The translations under genes and the position numbers were made by a program. A DNA stretch of 64,000 bases from contig JAFIGD010000019.1 in NCBI GenBank assembly GCA_020831625.1, forward strand, positions 1 to 64,000, given 5' to 3'. The notes under the pieces are model-generated. The model was not told where the DNA came from and ran no database searches. It saw only the letters and a program-made list of their open reading frames with translations. Positions within the stretch are counted from its first letter, which is position 1; each line of letters starts with the position of its first letter. Positions 1 through 8,557 of this stretch are shown piece by piece. This DNA is from Verrucomicrobiota bacterium. GTDB taxonomy: Bacteria; Verrucomicrobiota; Kiritimatiellia; SS1-B-03-39; UBA6053.

Positions 1-144
1 CATTTGAATCTGCGACAAGATTTTGTGAAAACACTCTCCAAATTGAGGTCTGGGGCTCACGCGCTGAACCAGGCGGACCGGCTGGCGACACGTAACCGGG
101 GCTTCTATCGTGATTATTTTAAAAGCCTCAAAATTATCTACTGA
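1..144 (+). CDS. 3' end of an unidentified protein (partial)
   Basis: An open frame runs from the first base of the window to a TGA at 142-144 and encodes 47 residues ending RDYFKSLKIIY. The start lies outside the window. The peptide is basic and mixed in composition, as in a soluble protein, but I recognise no family. It converges with the next gene, and the two stop regions overlap by about 11 bp. It could be chance, since only 48 codons are visible. Confidence 0.4.
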   Translation, partial: HLNLRQDFVKTLSKLRSGAHALNQADRLATRNRGFYRDYFKSLKIIY

Positions 145-775
145 CAGATTTAAAACCGATGAGCCCGCACCACTCCTGCCGCCGGTGAAAAGACAACTTT
201 TTATGCGGAGAGGTTGAATACAACTCCAGAGCCGTGCCACCCTCCGGACTCCGCGTGTAATCGTAGCGGCAAAAAGACCCTTTGAGCACCAAAGGCCTGT
301 CACCCGCGTCCCCCACGCCGATCCGACTCAACGGAATCCGGGCATACACCTCCCAGCGCTTCGCCTCCGGAAACAGCCGGACTTCGCTCTCAATCGGCTC
401 CTCAATCAACGCGGCGTCAAACGCCTCCAGTCCCTCACCCTCCCGCTTCCGCTGAAAATGCAACTGGAATTTCTGGTTGGTCGGGCTCACATGGAACTCA
501 TAATATTCCTCCGCGCCCTCGACCTGCAGGAAGATCTCAAACACATCCCCCTCCGTGAACGCCCTTTGGTTAAATTCCGTCACCGGATTGAAGATATCTT
601 CATCGGGCAGATCCGCAAACACAAACAGACAGCCTTCACTGAAAGCGGTCTTTGCAACCCCGCCTGAAAGACCGTTCTCCGCCTTCCAGGCCTGAGACAG
701 GAGCATCCCGGACAAATCACTTTTGTCGAAAGCTATCCAATCAAAGAGGTCTTCAAGATTCGTTAAATATTTCAT
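134..775 (-). CDS. CBM9-like / DOMON-type carbohydrate-binding domain protein
   Basis: The 213-residue protein has no signal peptide or membrane segment. Its central part shows the family-9 carbohydrate-binding-like pattern: FVFADLPDEDI, GDVFEIFLQVEG, YYEFHVSPTNQ, then WEVYARIPLSRIG and a late KGSFCRYDY. In secreted relatives this fold binds sugars. Here it stands alone and probably acts in the cytoplasm, so its ligand is unknown. The ATG at 775 is the first start in the frame. No operon partner is seen: the neighbours are a convergent partial gene and a 380-bp non-coding gap. Confidence 0.7.
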   Translation of the reverse strand: MKYLTNLEDLFDWIAFDKSDLSGMLLSQAWKAENGLSGGVAKTAFSEGCLFVFADLPDEDIFNPVTEFNQRAFTEGDVFEIFLQVEGAEEYYEFHVSPTNQKFQLHFQRKREGEGLEAFDAALIEEPIESEVRLFPEAKRWEVYARIPLSRIGVGDAGDRPLVLKGSFCRYDYTRSPEGGTALELYSTSPHKKLSFHRRQEWCGLIGFKSVSR

Positions 776-829
776 AGCAGAGCCTTACAAGCTCACTTCA
801 CTGTTTAAATTGATTCTTTGTCCGGAGGA

Positions 830-1152
830 GCATTAGCATGTGGATTCACTCTGCGTTCATTCGCGGGACGGCCACGCTATTCGCGGGGTTTTACAGCTTC
901 TTTATCCGTTGTCCGGCGCAAGCCATCCGTTGGTTCCTTCCCCGCCCTCCGAGCTTGCTCGGTCAAGGGCGGAATCATCTCATTCCACGAACCGCCCCAA
1001 AAAAAATACAGCGATCTTCGAGCTTGCTCGTGGAGCGCATAAAGAATCAACATCCGTGGTCTTCTATCCGTGGTCTACCTCCCCCTGCCACACAGCATCC
1101 GCAGTCCGGCAAGGCCATCCGTTGGTTCACACCCTCTTCATCCGTTGCCGGA
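830..1152. repeat. Non-coding gap with repeated ATCCGTKG phrases
   Basis: The space between the CBM9-like gene and ilvN holds no convincing gene. It carries several short look-alike phrases: GCCATCCGTTGGTTC twice (near 930 and 1110), ATCCGTGGTC twice in tandem (near 1050-1075), CCGTTG-type variants near 900 and 1140, and GAGCTTGCTCG twice (near 950 and 1020). Open frames across it on the plus strand have repetitive, low-quality translations. A related phrase recurs near 63320-63360. I read it as a dispersed intergenic repeat family. Confidence 0.55.
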
Positions 1153-1704
1153 TCAGGTGGTGCCGGAGCCGCGGGTCATGACCACTTTGCCGGTGCGCAC
1201 CAGCTCAATGATCCCGAAGTCGCTCATCATGTCGATCATCGCGTCCAGCTTGCCGCTGTCGCCGGTCACCATCAGGATCAGACTGTCCTGAGAGAGGTCC
1301 AGCGTTTTGCAGCCGTAGTGCTCACCGATCTGCAGGGCCTCGGCGCGGCGGTCGGGTCCCACCGAAATCTTGACCAGCGCCAGTTCCTTGGAGACGATGT
1401 CATCACTGGTGTGATCATAGCAGTGAATCACATCAATGAGCTTGTTGCACTGGGCTTTGATCTGATCCAGTCCGCTCTCCTCGCCGCGGGCGCCGATGGT
1501 CATCCGCGAAAAGCGGCCGTCGGCCGCCGGGCTGACCACCAGCGATTCGATGTTGTACCCGCGACGGGCGAACACCTGCGCGATCCGGGCCAGGACCCCC
1601 GGCTGGTTGTTCACCAACACACTCAGGGTGTGCAGGGGCTGTTCGGGGATGGCCAGTTCCAGGGTGGTGACCGGCGTGTCGGTTGTAATAATGGTTCGGT
1701 TCAT
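1153..1704 (-). CDS. ilvN: Acetolactate synthase, small (regulatory) subunit
   Basis: This 183-residue protein is the regulatory subunit that activates acetohydroxyacid synthase and makes it sensitive to valine, in the first common step of isoleucine, valine and leucine synthesis. An N-terminal ACT domain (about residues 24-95) shows LSVLVNNQPGVLARIAQVFARRGYNI, shortened here as LVNNQPGVLARI. The C-terminal ALS small-subunit domain follows (about 105-180) and ends in a typical LVRTGKVVMTRG tail. It lies 44 bp behind ilvB in the same direction, so the two form an ilvBN operon. Length and domain order are normal. Confidence 0.95.
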   Translation of the reverse strand: MNRTIITTDTPVTTLELAIPEQPLHTLSVLVNNQPGVLARIAQVFARRGYNIESLVVSPAADGRFSRMTIGARGEESGLDQIKAQCNKLIDVIHCYDHTSDDIVSKELALVKISVGPDRRAEALQIGEHYGCKTLDLSQDSLILMVTGDSGKLDAMIDMMSDFGIIELVRTGKVVMTRGSGTT

Positions 1705-1748
1705 GAAAAATTTCCTTTAAAAGCGTTCGTTTAGAATGACAACCCGGA

Positions 1749-3476
1749 TCAGGTGGAGCCCACCGGTTTTTCCATGCGGTATTTGGGCTTCTCGATGATC
1801 ATGTCCTCGAGGGCCGCGCCGGCGGGTATCATCGGGAACACATTGTCCTCCTGAACCACCTCGCAGTTGATCACGCAGGGTCCGTCATTGTATTCCAGCG
1901 CCCGGGTGAGCACCTTCTCAATGTCGGCGGGCCGCTTGATCTGGAACCCTTTGGCTCCGTACGCTTCGGCCAGCTTCACGAAATCAGGGTTGCCCTCCAG
2001 ATCCACGCCGGACTTGCGGTTGTCGAAGAACAGTTCCTGCCACTGACGCACCATGCCAAGAAAATGGTTGTTCAGGATCAGAATTTTCACCGGCGTCTTC
2101 TGCAGCACCGCCGTGGACAGTTCGAACAGCGTCATCTGGAAGCCGCCGTCGCCCACCACCGCGACCACAATGTCATCCGGACGGCCCAACTGCGCCCCGA
2201 TGGCCGCCGGAAACCCGAAGCCCATGGTGCCCGCGCCGCCCGAGGAGATCCAGTCCCAGGGCGCTTCCGTTTTGCAGAACTGCGCCGCCCACATCTGATG
2301 CTGCCCCACGTCGGTGCAGACCACCGCCCGGCTTTTCGTCAGCTGGTCCATCACATCCAGAATGTGCTGCATTTTCAAGCCGCCCTGCTTTTTATAGTTC
2401 AGCGGAAAACGCTTCTTGTATCCGTCCAAATGCGCCAGCCAGTCCTTGGTCTGCAAACGGGTCACATGCTTGTTCAACGCCGTCAAAATCACTTTCGCGT
2501 CGCCAATAGCCTGCAAGTCGGGTTTGATCATCTTGCCGATTTCCGCCGGATCGATGTCAATGTGGATAATCGTCGCGTTGCGCCCGAATTTGTCCGCCTG
2601 ACCAATGATCCGGTCGTCAAAACGGGAGCCGACCGACATGATCAAATCCGCCTCGCAAATCGCCTTGTTCGCATACGCCGTGCCGTGCATGCCCAGCATC
2701 CCCAGCGACAGCTCATGGCTCTCCGGGAAAATACCTTTGCCCAGCAGCGTCGAGGTCACCGGAATCTGACACGTTTCCGCCAGTTCCTTCAGTTCGGGAC
2801 CCGCATGGGCCAGCATCGCGCCGTGCCCCGCCAGAATCACCGGACGCTTGGAGCGGTTGATCGCGTCCGCAATCGCGATCACTTCGGCTTCATTCACATC
2901 ATAGGCCACATCCGGATGATAGCCCGGCAGATCGATTTCCGCCTCCAGCGGCGCGTTGCACACGCCCTGGCTGATGTTCTTCGGCATATCGATCAGCACC
3001 GGACCCGGACGGCCGGTGGTGGCGATGTGAAGCGCCTCTTTGGTGATCCGCGGAATGTCATCCGTGTTCTTCACCAAATAGCTGTGCTTCACAATCGGCA
3101 TGGTGATGCCGAAAATATCCGCCTCCTGAAAGGCATCCTTGCCCAGCATCCATGTCACCTGCTGACCCGAAATCACCACCATCGGAATCGAATCCATGTG
3201 CGCGGTCATGATCCCGGTGATCGTGTTGCCCGCGCCCGGACCGCTGGTCACCAACACCGCCGCCGGCCTGCCGGTTGCCCGCGCATAACCGTCCGCCATA
3301 TGCACCGCGCCCTGCTCATGACGCGCCAGAACAAACTTGATTTTGGTTCCGGCGGTCTCCAAAGCGTCGAAAATCGGCAGCGCCGCTCCGCCGGAGTATC
3401 CGAACATGTATTCAATTCCGCCCGCTTCCAGACATTTCAGCAAGGTTTGGGCTCCGTCTCGTGCTTCTGCAATCAT
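1749..3476 (-). CDS. ilvB: Acetolactate synthase, large (catalytic) subunit
   Basis: The 575-residue catalytic subunit condenses two pyruvates, or pyruvate and 2-oxobutyrate, using thiamine diphosphate, FAD and Mg2+. It has the N-terminal TPP domain with the catalytic glutamate in RHEQGAVHMADGYARATG, a central FAD/dehydrogenase-like domain, and a C-terminal TPP domain with GDGGF followed by the LNN part of the diphosphate-binding motif. The frame stays open to 3548, but I place the start at 3476 (MIAEARDGAQ): a GGAGA Shine-Dalgarno sits 6 bp before this ATG and the predicted promoter overlaps the longer frame. It is the first gene of ilvBN. Confidence 0.95.
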   Translation of the reverse strand: MIAEARDGAQTLLKCLEAGGIEYMFGYSGGAALPIFDALETAGTKIKFVLARHEQGAVHMADGYARATGRPAAVLVTSGPGAGNTITGIMTAHMDSIPMVVISGQQVTWMLGKDAFQEADIFGITMPIVKHSYLVKNTDDIPRITKEALHIATTGRPGPVLIDMPKNISQGVCNAPLEAEIDLPGYHPDVAYDVNEAEVIAIADAINRSKRPVILAGHGAMLAHAGPELKELAETCQIPVTSTLLGKGIFPESHELSLGMLGMHGTAYANKAICEADLIMSVGSRFDDRIIGQADKFGRNATIIHIDIDPAEIGKMIKPDLQAIGDAKVILTALNKHVTRLQTKDWLAHLDGYKKRFPLNYKKQGGLKMQHILDVMDQLTKSRAVVCTDVGQHQMWAAQFCKTEAPWDWISSGGAGTMGFGFPAAIGAQLGRPDDIVVAVVGDGGFQMTLFELSTAVLQKTPVKILILNNHFLGMVRQWQELFFDNRKSGVDLEGNPDFVKLAEAYGAKGFQIKRPADIEKVLTRALEYNDGPCVINCEVVQEDNVFPMIPAGAALEDMIIEKPKYRMEKPVGST

Positions 3477-3505
3477 AAGGTTCTCCAAAATAAGGTTATG
3501 GGATG

Positions 3506-3535
3506 CATATACACCACAAAAGCACGAACAGTCAA
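3506..3535 (-). promoter_or_regulatory. Sigma-70-type promoter of ilvBN
   Basis: On the minus strand TTGACT (3535-3530) is followed after 18 bp by TATATG (3511-3506). The predicted start point is near 3499, leaving a leader of about 23 nt that carries the Shine-Dalgarno of ilvB. There is no room for an attenuator. This is visual matching only. Confidence 0.5.
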
Positions 3536-3694
3536 CCGGGAAAAGCAATTTTATTTCAAAAAACGATATATTGTTATTTTTTTAACAATTAAAACAACCT
3601 TAAAATAGCCGTTTACCCCGCGCCTCAAAACAGAATTCCTGAAACACAACCGTTTTAAGGTGAAATCACAGCATTTCTGAAATGGGAACGCGAA

Positions 3695-5050
3695 TTACCA
3701 CGCTTTTTGGCCGTCAAGGGGTTGGGCACCGGGATGGATGGCCTTTTCCTGGAGGATGACCTCGTCAAAATAGCACGAGTCTTCGGGGAATTCGTCCATC
3801 GTGCTGCACACGACTTTGACCGAGGCCTCAATGATGTCGATCCCTTTGACGAGCGCATCCTGTTGAATGGTCAGGGGGCAGAGCAACTTGATGATTTCAT
3901 CATTGGTTCCGCTGGTTTCAATGATCAGTCCCCGGGTATACGCCTCATGCGCGATTTTACCGGCGATCTCGCCGTTCACACAATTGATGCCCTGGAACAT
4001 ACCACGCCCTTTGGCGTTGAAGTTGCCCTCGCCGTATTTCTCCACGATCGCGTCGAGCCGTTCGGCGATGTACGCTCCTTTTTCCCGCACGGAGGCGGCG
4101 AAATCATCATTCGCCCAGAATTCATCCAGCGTGGCCCTGGCGGTGACAAACGCGTGGTTGTTCCCCCGGAAGGTGCCGTTGTGCTCGCCGGGACTCCAGA
4201 CATCGAGTTCGGGCTTGAACAACACCACCGCGCACGGCAGTCCGTATCCGCTCAGGGATTTCGACAGCGTAATGAAGTCGGGCTGAATGCCGGCCTCCTC
4301 GAAACTGAAAAACCGGCCGGTGCGGCCGCATCCCGCCTGAATATCGTCAATGATCAGCAACACATCGTGTTTTTTACAGACCCTGGATAAATTCTGAAGC
4401 CATTCCCTGCTGCAATAGTTGACCCCGCCCTCGCCCTGCACCGTCTCGACGATCACCGCCGCGGGCAGATCCACCCCGCTGCTGGTGTCAGTGAGGACTT
4501 TGTCCAGGTATTCCGTGGTGTCAACGTGATCGCCGAGATAGCCGTCGTATGGAATCCGGTGAGCCCCGGCCAGGGTGAGTCCCGCTCCGTTCCGGTGGTG
4601 CGAGTTGGCGGTCATCGACAGCGCGCCCAGCGTCTGACCGTGCCAGCCGTTGGTGAACGCGACCACGTGGGTGCGTTTTGTAATTTTCCGGGCCAGTTTC
4701 AGGGCCGCCTCCACCGCGTTGGTGCCGGTCGGTCCGGTGAACATCATCCGGTGATCCATCTTGCGGGGTTGCAGGATATGTGTGCGGAACGCCTCCATGA
4801 AATCCCGTTTCGCCGCGGTGTGCAGATCGAGGCTGTGGGTGATACCGTCGTCCTGAATATAGTCGAGCAGCGCCTTTTTCAGCACCGGATGATTGTGCCC
4901 GTAGTTCAGAGCGCCGGCTCCGGACAGAAAGTCGATGTACTGCTTGCCGTTTTCATCGTAGATGTACTCCCCCTCGGCTTTGTGAAAGACCCGGGGAAAA
5001 TTGCGGGCGTAACTGCGGACTTCAGATTCAAGTTCTTCAAAGATTTTCAT
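3695..5050 (-). CDS. ectB: Diaminobutyrate-2-oxoglutarate transaminase (ectoine synthesis)
   Basis: EctB transfers an amino group from glutamate to aspartate-semialdehyde, giving L-2,4-diaminobutyrate, the first committed step of ectoine synthesis. The 451-residue protein is a class III PLP aminotransferase: TGPTGTNAVEAALKLAR (about 105-121), IIDDIQAGCGRTG (233-245) and the PLP lysine in LSKSLSGYG (Lys264). It opens with the EctB-like IFEELESEVRSYARNFP. It is about 25-30 residues longer at the C terminus than the usual EctB. It is the last gene of a leftward operon and is separated from ectA and ectC by four importer genes, an unusual order. Confidence 0.95.
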   Translation of the reverse strand: MKIFEELESEVRSYARNFPRVFHKAEGEYIYDENGKQYIDFLSGAGALNYGHNHPVLKKALLDYIQDDGITHSLDLHTAAKRDFMEAFRTHILQPRKMDHRMMFTGPTGTNAVEAALKLARKITKRTHVVAFTNGWHGQTLGALSMTANSHHRNGAGLTLAGAHRIPYDGYLGDHVDTTEYLDKVLTDTSSGVDLPAAVIVETVQGEGGVNYCSREWLQNLSRVCKKHDVLLIIDDIQAGCGRTGRFFSFEEAGIQPDFITLSKSLSGYGLPCAVVLFKPELDVWSPGEHNGTFRGNNHAFVTARATLDEFWANDDFAASVREKGAYIAERLDAIVEKYGEGNFNAKGRGMFQGINCVNGEIAGKIAHEAYTRGLIIETSGTNDEIIKLLCPLTIQQDALVKGIDIIEASVKVVCSTMDEFPEDSCYFDEVILQEKAIHPGAQPLDGQKAW

Positions 5051-5103
5051 GGGTGTCTCCTGTATGCGGTTTTGGTAAAAAAATTGTCGGGGTTCGTTGT
5101 CTG

Positions 5104-5886
5104 TCAGATTTCGAGCACAGACCGCAGAAAGTTCCGCGTGCGCTCATGCTCGGGCTGAGTGAAAATGTCGCCGGGTTTGCCGTCCTCCAGAATCACCCCG
5201 TCATCAAAGAAAAGCACCCGGTCGGAGGACTGCTCGGCAAACCGCATGTGGTGGGTGACGATCAGCATGGTCATTTCGCGTTTTTTTCCGAGCCGCGCCA
5301 GCAGGTCGAGGATCCCGCCCACAAGTTCAGGATCGAGGGCGGAAGTGATTTCGTCGAAAAGCATGATTTCAGGATGCATGGCCAGGGCGCGGGCGATGGC
5401 CACCCGCTGTTTTTGGCCCCCGGAAAGCTGGGCCGGATAGGCGTCCGCCTTGTCCGCAAGCCCCACCTCATCCAGATATCGCAGCCCCTCCGCCTTCGCT
5501 TTCTCCCGGGGAACCCCCAGCACATGCACCGGCGCTTCGGTCACATTGCGCAGCACACTCATGTGCGGAAACAGGTTGAAATGCTGGAACACCATGCCGA
5601 TCCGGTTCCGCAGAGCGCGGAACCGGTCCGGAGGGGGAAGCACCGTGCCGCCCTCCGCGTTGACATCATACAAGGCCTCGCCGCCCACCCGCACCCCGCC
5701 GCGCTCCGGCCGCTCCAGGGTCATCAACACCCGCAGCAACGTCGATTTGCCGGACCCGCTGGGCCCAATCACACTGACCATCTCGCCGAGCGGAATATCC
5801 AGATTGATCCCGCGCAGCACTTTCAAATCACCGTAGGATTTGTGCAGGTTCCGGATTTGAATAAAGGGTTCGGCCGTGTTGTTCAT
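5104..5886 (-). CDS. ehuA: ABC importer ATPase, ectoine/polar amino acid type
   Basis: The 260-residue ATPase of a polar amino acid (PAAT) importer has Walker A GPSGSGKST (39-47), the signature LSGGQKQR, Walker B IMLFDEITSALDP and the switch histidine in LIVTHHMRFA. It overlaps the upstream permease gene by 4 bp and ends 54 bp before ectB, so it is co-transcribed with the ectoine genes. Sequence alone only says PAAT family; I assign ectoine/hydroxyectoine uptake (EhuA) from the operon. It would energise the two permeases encoded just upstream. Confidence 0.85.
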   Translation of the reverse strand: MNNTAEPFIQIRNLHKSYGDLKVLRGINLDIPLGEMVSVIGPSGSGKSTLLRVLMTLERPERGGVRVGGEALYDVNAEGGTVLPPPDRFRALRNRIGMVFQHFNLFPHMSVLRNVTEAPVHVLGVPREKAKAEGLRYLDEVGLADKADAYPAQLSGGQKQRVAIARALAMHPEIMLFDEITSALDPELVGGILDLLARLGKKREMTMLIVTHHMRFAEQSSDRVLFFDDGVILEDGKPGDIFTQPEHERTRNFLRSVLEI

Positions 5887-6554
5887 GTTTTCAACTCCAT
5901 TTTACGCTCAAGCCCCCGGATGCCGCGGGCGGAAATCAGACTCACCGCCAAAAACAAAACCCCCACCAGCGTCATGGGCTCAATGTAGCGAAAGGTTTGC
6001 GACCCGATATCATCCTTGGCGGTGTAAAGCAGTTCGGCCACGGTGATCGCGGAGAGCAGCGGCGTGTCTTTGAACATCGCCACCAGATAGTTGCCGGCCG
6101 CGGGAATAACGGGCGGAACCGCCTGGGGGAGAATCAATGTGAAAAACGTGCGCCGCCGACTGAAATTCAGGGCCACCGCCGCCTCCCATTGACCTTTGGG
6201 CACGCTGTCAATGCCCGCGCGGTACACCTCGGCCATGTAGGCGCTGTAATGAAGCCCCAGTCCGAACAGTCCGGTCGCGAACGGGGAAAATCGGATTCCG
6301 AAATCCGGAAGCACATAAAAATAGAAATACAGTTGAATCAGCAGCGGCGTGCCGCGGATGAATTCGATGATCCAGAATCCGGCGCGCGACAACGCGGGAA
6401 TGCGCGACCGGCGGAGAATGGCCAGAAACAAGCCGCCAACCAGCGCAAGCCCCATGCCGCAAACCGTCGCCATCAGGGTGATCCGCATGGCTTGCAGCAA
6501 TTGCGGCAGCACCTCAAGCGCATACCCCCAGTCCCAAAGCGTTTCTCCGTCCAT
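5883..6554 (-). CDS. ehuD: ABC importer permease, ectoine/polar amino acid type
   Basis: This 223-residue HisM/GlnP-like inner-membrane permease has five hydrophobic segments and the EAA loop (GQWEAAVALNFSRRRTFFTLILPQA) that couples it to the ATPase. The typical FIRGTPLLIQLYFYFYVLP motif sits in its first half. It overlaps ehuC by one base at the start and ehuA by 4 bp at the end, so translation is coupled. With EhuC it would form the heterodimeric channel. The specificity is inferred from its position between ectC and ectB. Confidence 0.85.
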   Translation of the reverse strand: MDGETLWDWGYALEVLPQLLQAMRITLMATVCGMGLALVGGLFLAILRRSRIPALSRAGFWIIEFIRGTPLLIQLYFYFYVLPDFGIRFSPFATGLFGLGLHYSAYMAEVYRAGIDSVPKGQWEAAVALNFSRRRTFFTLILPQAVPPVIPAAGNYLVAMFKDTPLLSAITVAELLYTAKDDIGSQTFRYIEPMTLVGVLFLAVSLISARGIRGLERKMELKT

Positions 6555-7222
6555 TATCGGATACCTCCCAAATCGCGCCCGCGGGACAAACGGGCCTCAA
6601 GACCGCGCATGCCGAGACTGATCACCTGCGAACAGCCGAAATACATCAGCAGCACGATACTGAAAATCGCGCCGGTGCGCAGCGTGTCCGCCCGCAGAGT
6701 CATCGCCGTGAAGGTGAGTTCGCTGAGGGTCACCAGAGACACCAGCGCCGAATTTTTCAACAGCTCAATATAGATATTCGACATCGGTGGCAGCATGGAC
6801 ACCACCGCCTGGGGAACCAGGATGCGCCACAGGGTTTGCCGCGGACTGAACCCCAGGGAGACCGCCGCCTCCCGCTGCCCCTTCGCCACCGCGTTGACCG
6901 AACCGCGCACCACCTCCGCCCCGTAGGCGCCGGCGTTGAGCCCAAGCACCAGAATGCCGACCGGCATGGCCTCAACATGCACCCCGAAATGAGGCAGCAC
7001 AAAATAAAACCAGAAGAGCTGCACCAGCGCCGAGGTGCCCCGGAAAATTTCCACATAGGTCGCGCTCAGCCAGCGCACCGGCCGGTGGTGGCTGAGCTTG
7101 CCCAGCCCCGCCAGAAACGCGAGCGCCGTGGCCAGCACGATGCCCCCCGCCGTCAACTGCAGGGTAATCAGCAGCCCCTGGTAAAGAGGCGGCACCAGAT
7201 CGAATGGCGGGGATAACGCCAT
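6554..7222 (-). CDS. ehuC: ABC importer permease, ectoine/polar amino acid type
   Basis: This 222-residue permease is a paralogue of the next gene, with the same FRGTSALVQLFWFYFVLP motif and an EAA loop (GQREAAVSLGFSPRQTLWRILVPQA). It starts at the ATG that shares one base with the stop of ehuB (TGATG). It is the first of two membrane subunits of the importer. Predicted segments and length fit the PAAT permease family. Naming as EhuC rests on the operon context. Confidence 0.85.
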   Translation of the reverse strand: MALSPPFDLVPPLYQGLLITLQLTAGGIVLATALAFLAGLGKLSHHRPVRWLSATYVEIFRGTSALVQLFWFYFVLPHFGVHVEAMPVGILVLGLNAGAYGAEVVRGSVNAVAKGQREAAVSLGFSPRQTLWRILVPQAVVSMLPPMSNIYIELLKNSALVSLVTLSELTFTAMTLRADTLRTGAIFSIVLLMYFGCSQVISLGMRGLEARLSRGRDLGGIR

Positions 7223-8097
7223 CAGTCAGCGGCGGTGACGGCGCACAGCTCTTCCGCTGTGACGTCCCCGGGCAACTCCTGTTCGGTAAACCCGAAGGGC
7301 TCCACCAGTTCACGGTGTTCGTCGGACCCAATAAAGGTGGCCAGTCGAACATTAAACGCCTCCACAAGATCCCGGTCCTGTCTGCGGAACCCGAAGGCCC
7401 CGTACCCTTTAACACGTTCCCCGTCGATCACCGGATCCGTGAACGGATCGGCACGCTCAAGCCTGCCGCTGTCATCCTTTGAGATCAGATCCTGCACCGT
7501 GAGCGCGGTGCCGCCATAGGCGTCCACCCGCCCGGCCCGCACCCCGGACAACGCGGCCGGCGCGTCCGGAAAAACCACAACCCGGTCATCGGGAATTCCG
7601 ACCTGACGCGCATAGCGGCGCTCGACCGCGCCGGCCACCACCCCCAGCGTGGCATCTTCGTGATCACGGATATCCTCGTAGGAATGCAAGCCTTTCGGAT
7701 TCCCCTCCAGCACCGCGAACGCCTCGCCAATGGCGTAGGTCGGATTGGAGAACGCGATCTGCGCACAGCGCTCGGGCAGAATATACATCCCGGCGGCAAT
7801 GATATCAAAACGACCGGCCTGCAGGCCGGGAATCAGGGAGCCGAACTCGGTCAGCACCCCCTCCACCTCGGTTACGCCCAGTTCCTCGAGAATGACCTTG
7901 GCGATTTCCGGAGCCTCGCCGGTGAGTTCGCCCGTGGCGGTGTCCCGATAGGCATAGGGCGCCTCGTTGGCGTAGCCGATGCGAACCACACCGGTTTCGC
8001 GGATGCGCTCCAGCGTGCTTTGTTGCGGACCTCCGCCGCCGCAGGCCGCCAGAAAAACAGTGAAACAGATCGAAATTAATACAGGAAAAAATTTAAT
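7222..8097 (-). CDS. ehuB: Ectoine/amino acid-binding lipoprotein with apparent ATT start
   Basis: This is the substrate-binding protein of the importer. The conserved part begins RIRETGVVRIGYANEAPYAY and continues with FGSLIPGLQAGRFDIIAAGMYILPERC, as in EhuB-like PAAT receptors. A GTG at 7989 opens a frame with no export signal. Reading further upstream in the same frame gives KFFPVLISICFTVFLAAC, a lipoprotein signal with lipobox LAAC and lipidation Cys at about residue 18. No ATG, GTG or TTG exists in this stretch. An ATT at 8097-8095 lies 7 bp behind a GAGGA Shine-Dalgarno, so I place the start there. A sequencing error (ATG read as ATT) is the alternative. Confidence 0.8.
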   Translation of the reverse strand: MKFFPVLISICFTVFLAACGGGGPQQSTLERIRETGVVRIGYANEAPYAYRDTATGELTGEAPEIAKVILEELGVTEVEGVLTEFGSLIPGLQAGRFDIIAAGMYILPERCAQIAFSNPTYAIGEAFAVLEGNPKGLHSYEDIRDHEDATLGVVAGAVERRYARQVGIPDDRVVVFPDAPAALSGVRAGRVDAYGGTALTVQDLISKDDSGRLERADPFTDPVIDGERVKGYGAFGFRRQDRDLVEAFNVRLATFIGSDEHRELVEPFGFTEQELPGDVTAEELCAVTAAD

Positions 8098-8137
8098 GGG
8101 AATGTCCTCATTTTGGGGTTCATAGCATACAACAGAA

Positions 8138-8542
8138 TTAAAGAGAATCCGACACCGGCTCCGCCTCCAGCGGATACACGCCGTCGGCGTCGTGGGTTTC
8201 TTTCCCGTTCAGCGGCGGATTGAACACACAGGCGAGCTTCATCTCAGTGTGTCCGCGCAACAGATGTTTATCATTTTGATCCAGGATATAGACGGTTCCC
8301 GGTTTAATGGGGTATACCTTGCCGTCATTCACCGTCTCCACCTCGCCCTCGCCCGAAATGCAATACACCGTCTCCAAGTGGTTCCGATACCAGATCGGGG
8401 TCTCGGTGCCGGCGTAAATGGTGGTGATGTGGAACGAAAACCCCATCCCGTCCTCTTTCAGGCTCAGCCGGACACTGTCCCAGTTGTCGGATTGGATTTT
8501 GCGGTCGCTCTTCTCGGCGTCTTGTAAGGTGCGTACAATCAT
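8138..8542 (-). CDS. ectC: Ectoine synthase
   Basis: EctC closes the ring of N-gamma-acetyl-diaminobutyrate to give ectoine. The 134-residue protein is a single cupin with the family hallmarks [35 protein letters not shown] (metal-binding His/Glu/Tyr region) and [16 protein letters not shown] with the second conserved histidine. Length matches the family (about 130). It starts 15 bp after ectA and precedes ehuB by 40 bp. Confidence 0.96.
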   Translation of the reverse strand: MIVRTLQDAEKSDRKIQSDNWDSVRLSLKEDGMGFSFHITTIYAGTETPIWYRNHLETVYCISGEGEVETVNDGKVYPIKPGTVYILDQNDKHLLRGHTEMKLACVFNPPLNGKETHDADGVYPLEAEPVSDSL

Positions 8543-8557
8543 GGTTTTGTTATGTGT

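Noticed and set aside
838-1734. 298-codon open frame on the plus strand
   Set aside because: The first part runs through repeat phrases and the second mirrors ilvN.
2064-3608. 514-codon open frame opposite ilvB
   Set aside because: Mirror of ilvB with Arg/His/Gln-rich composition.
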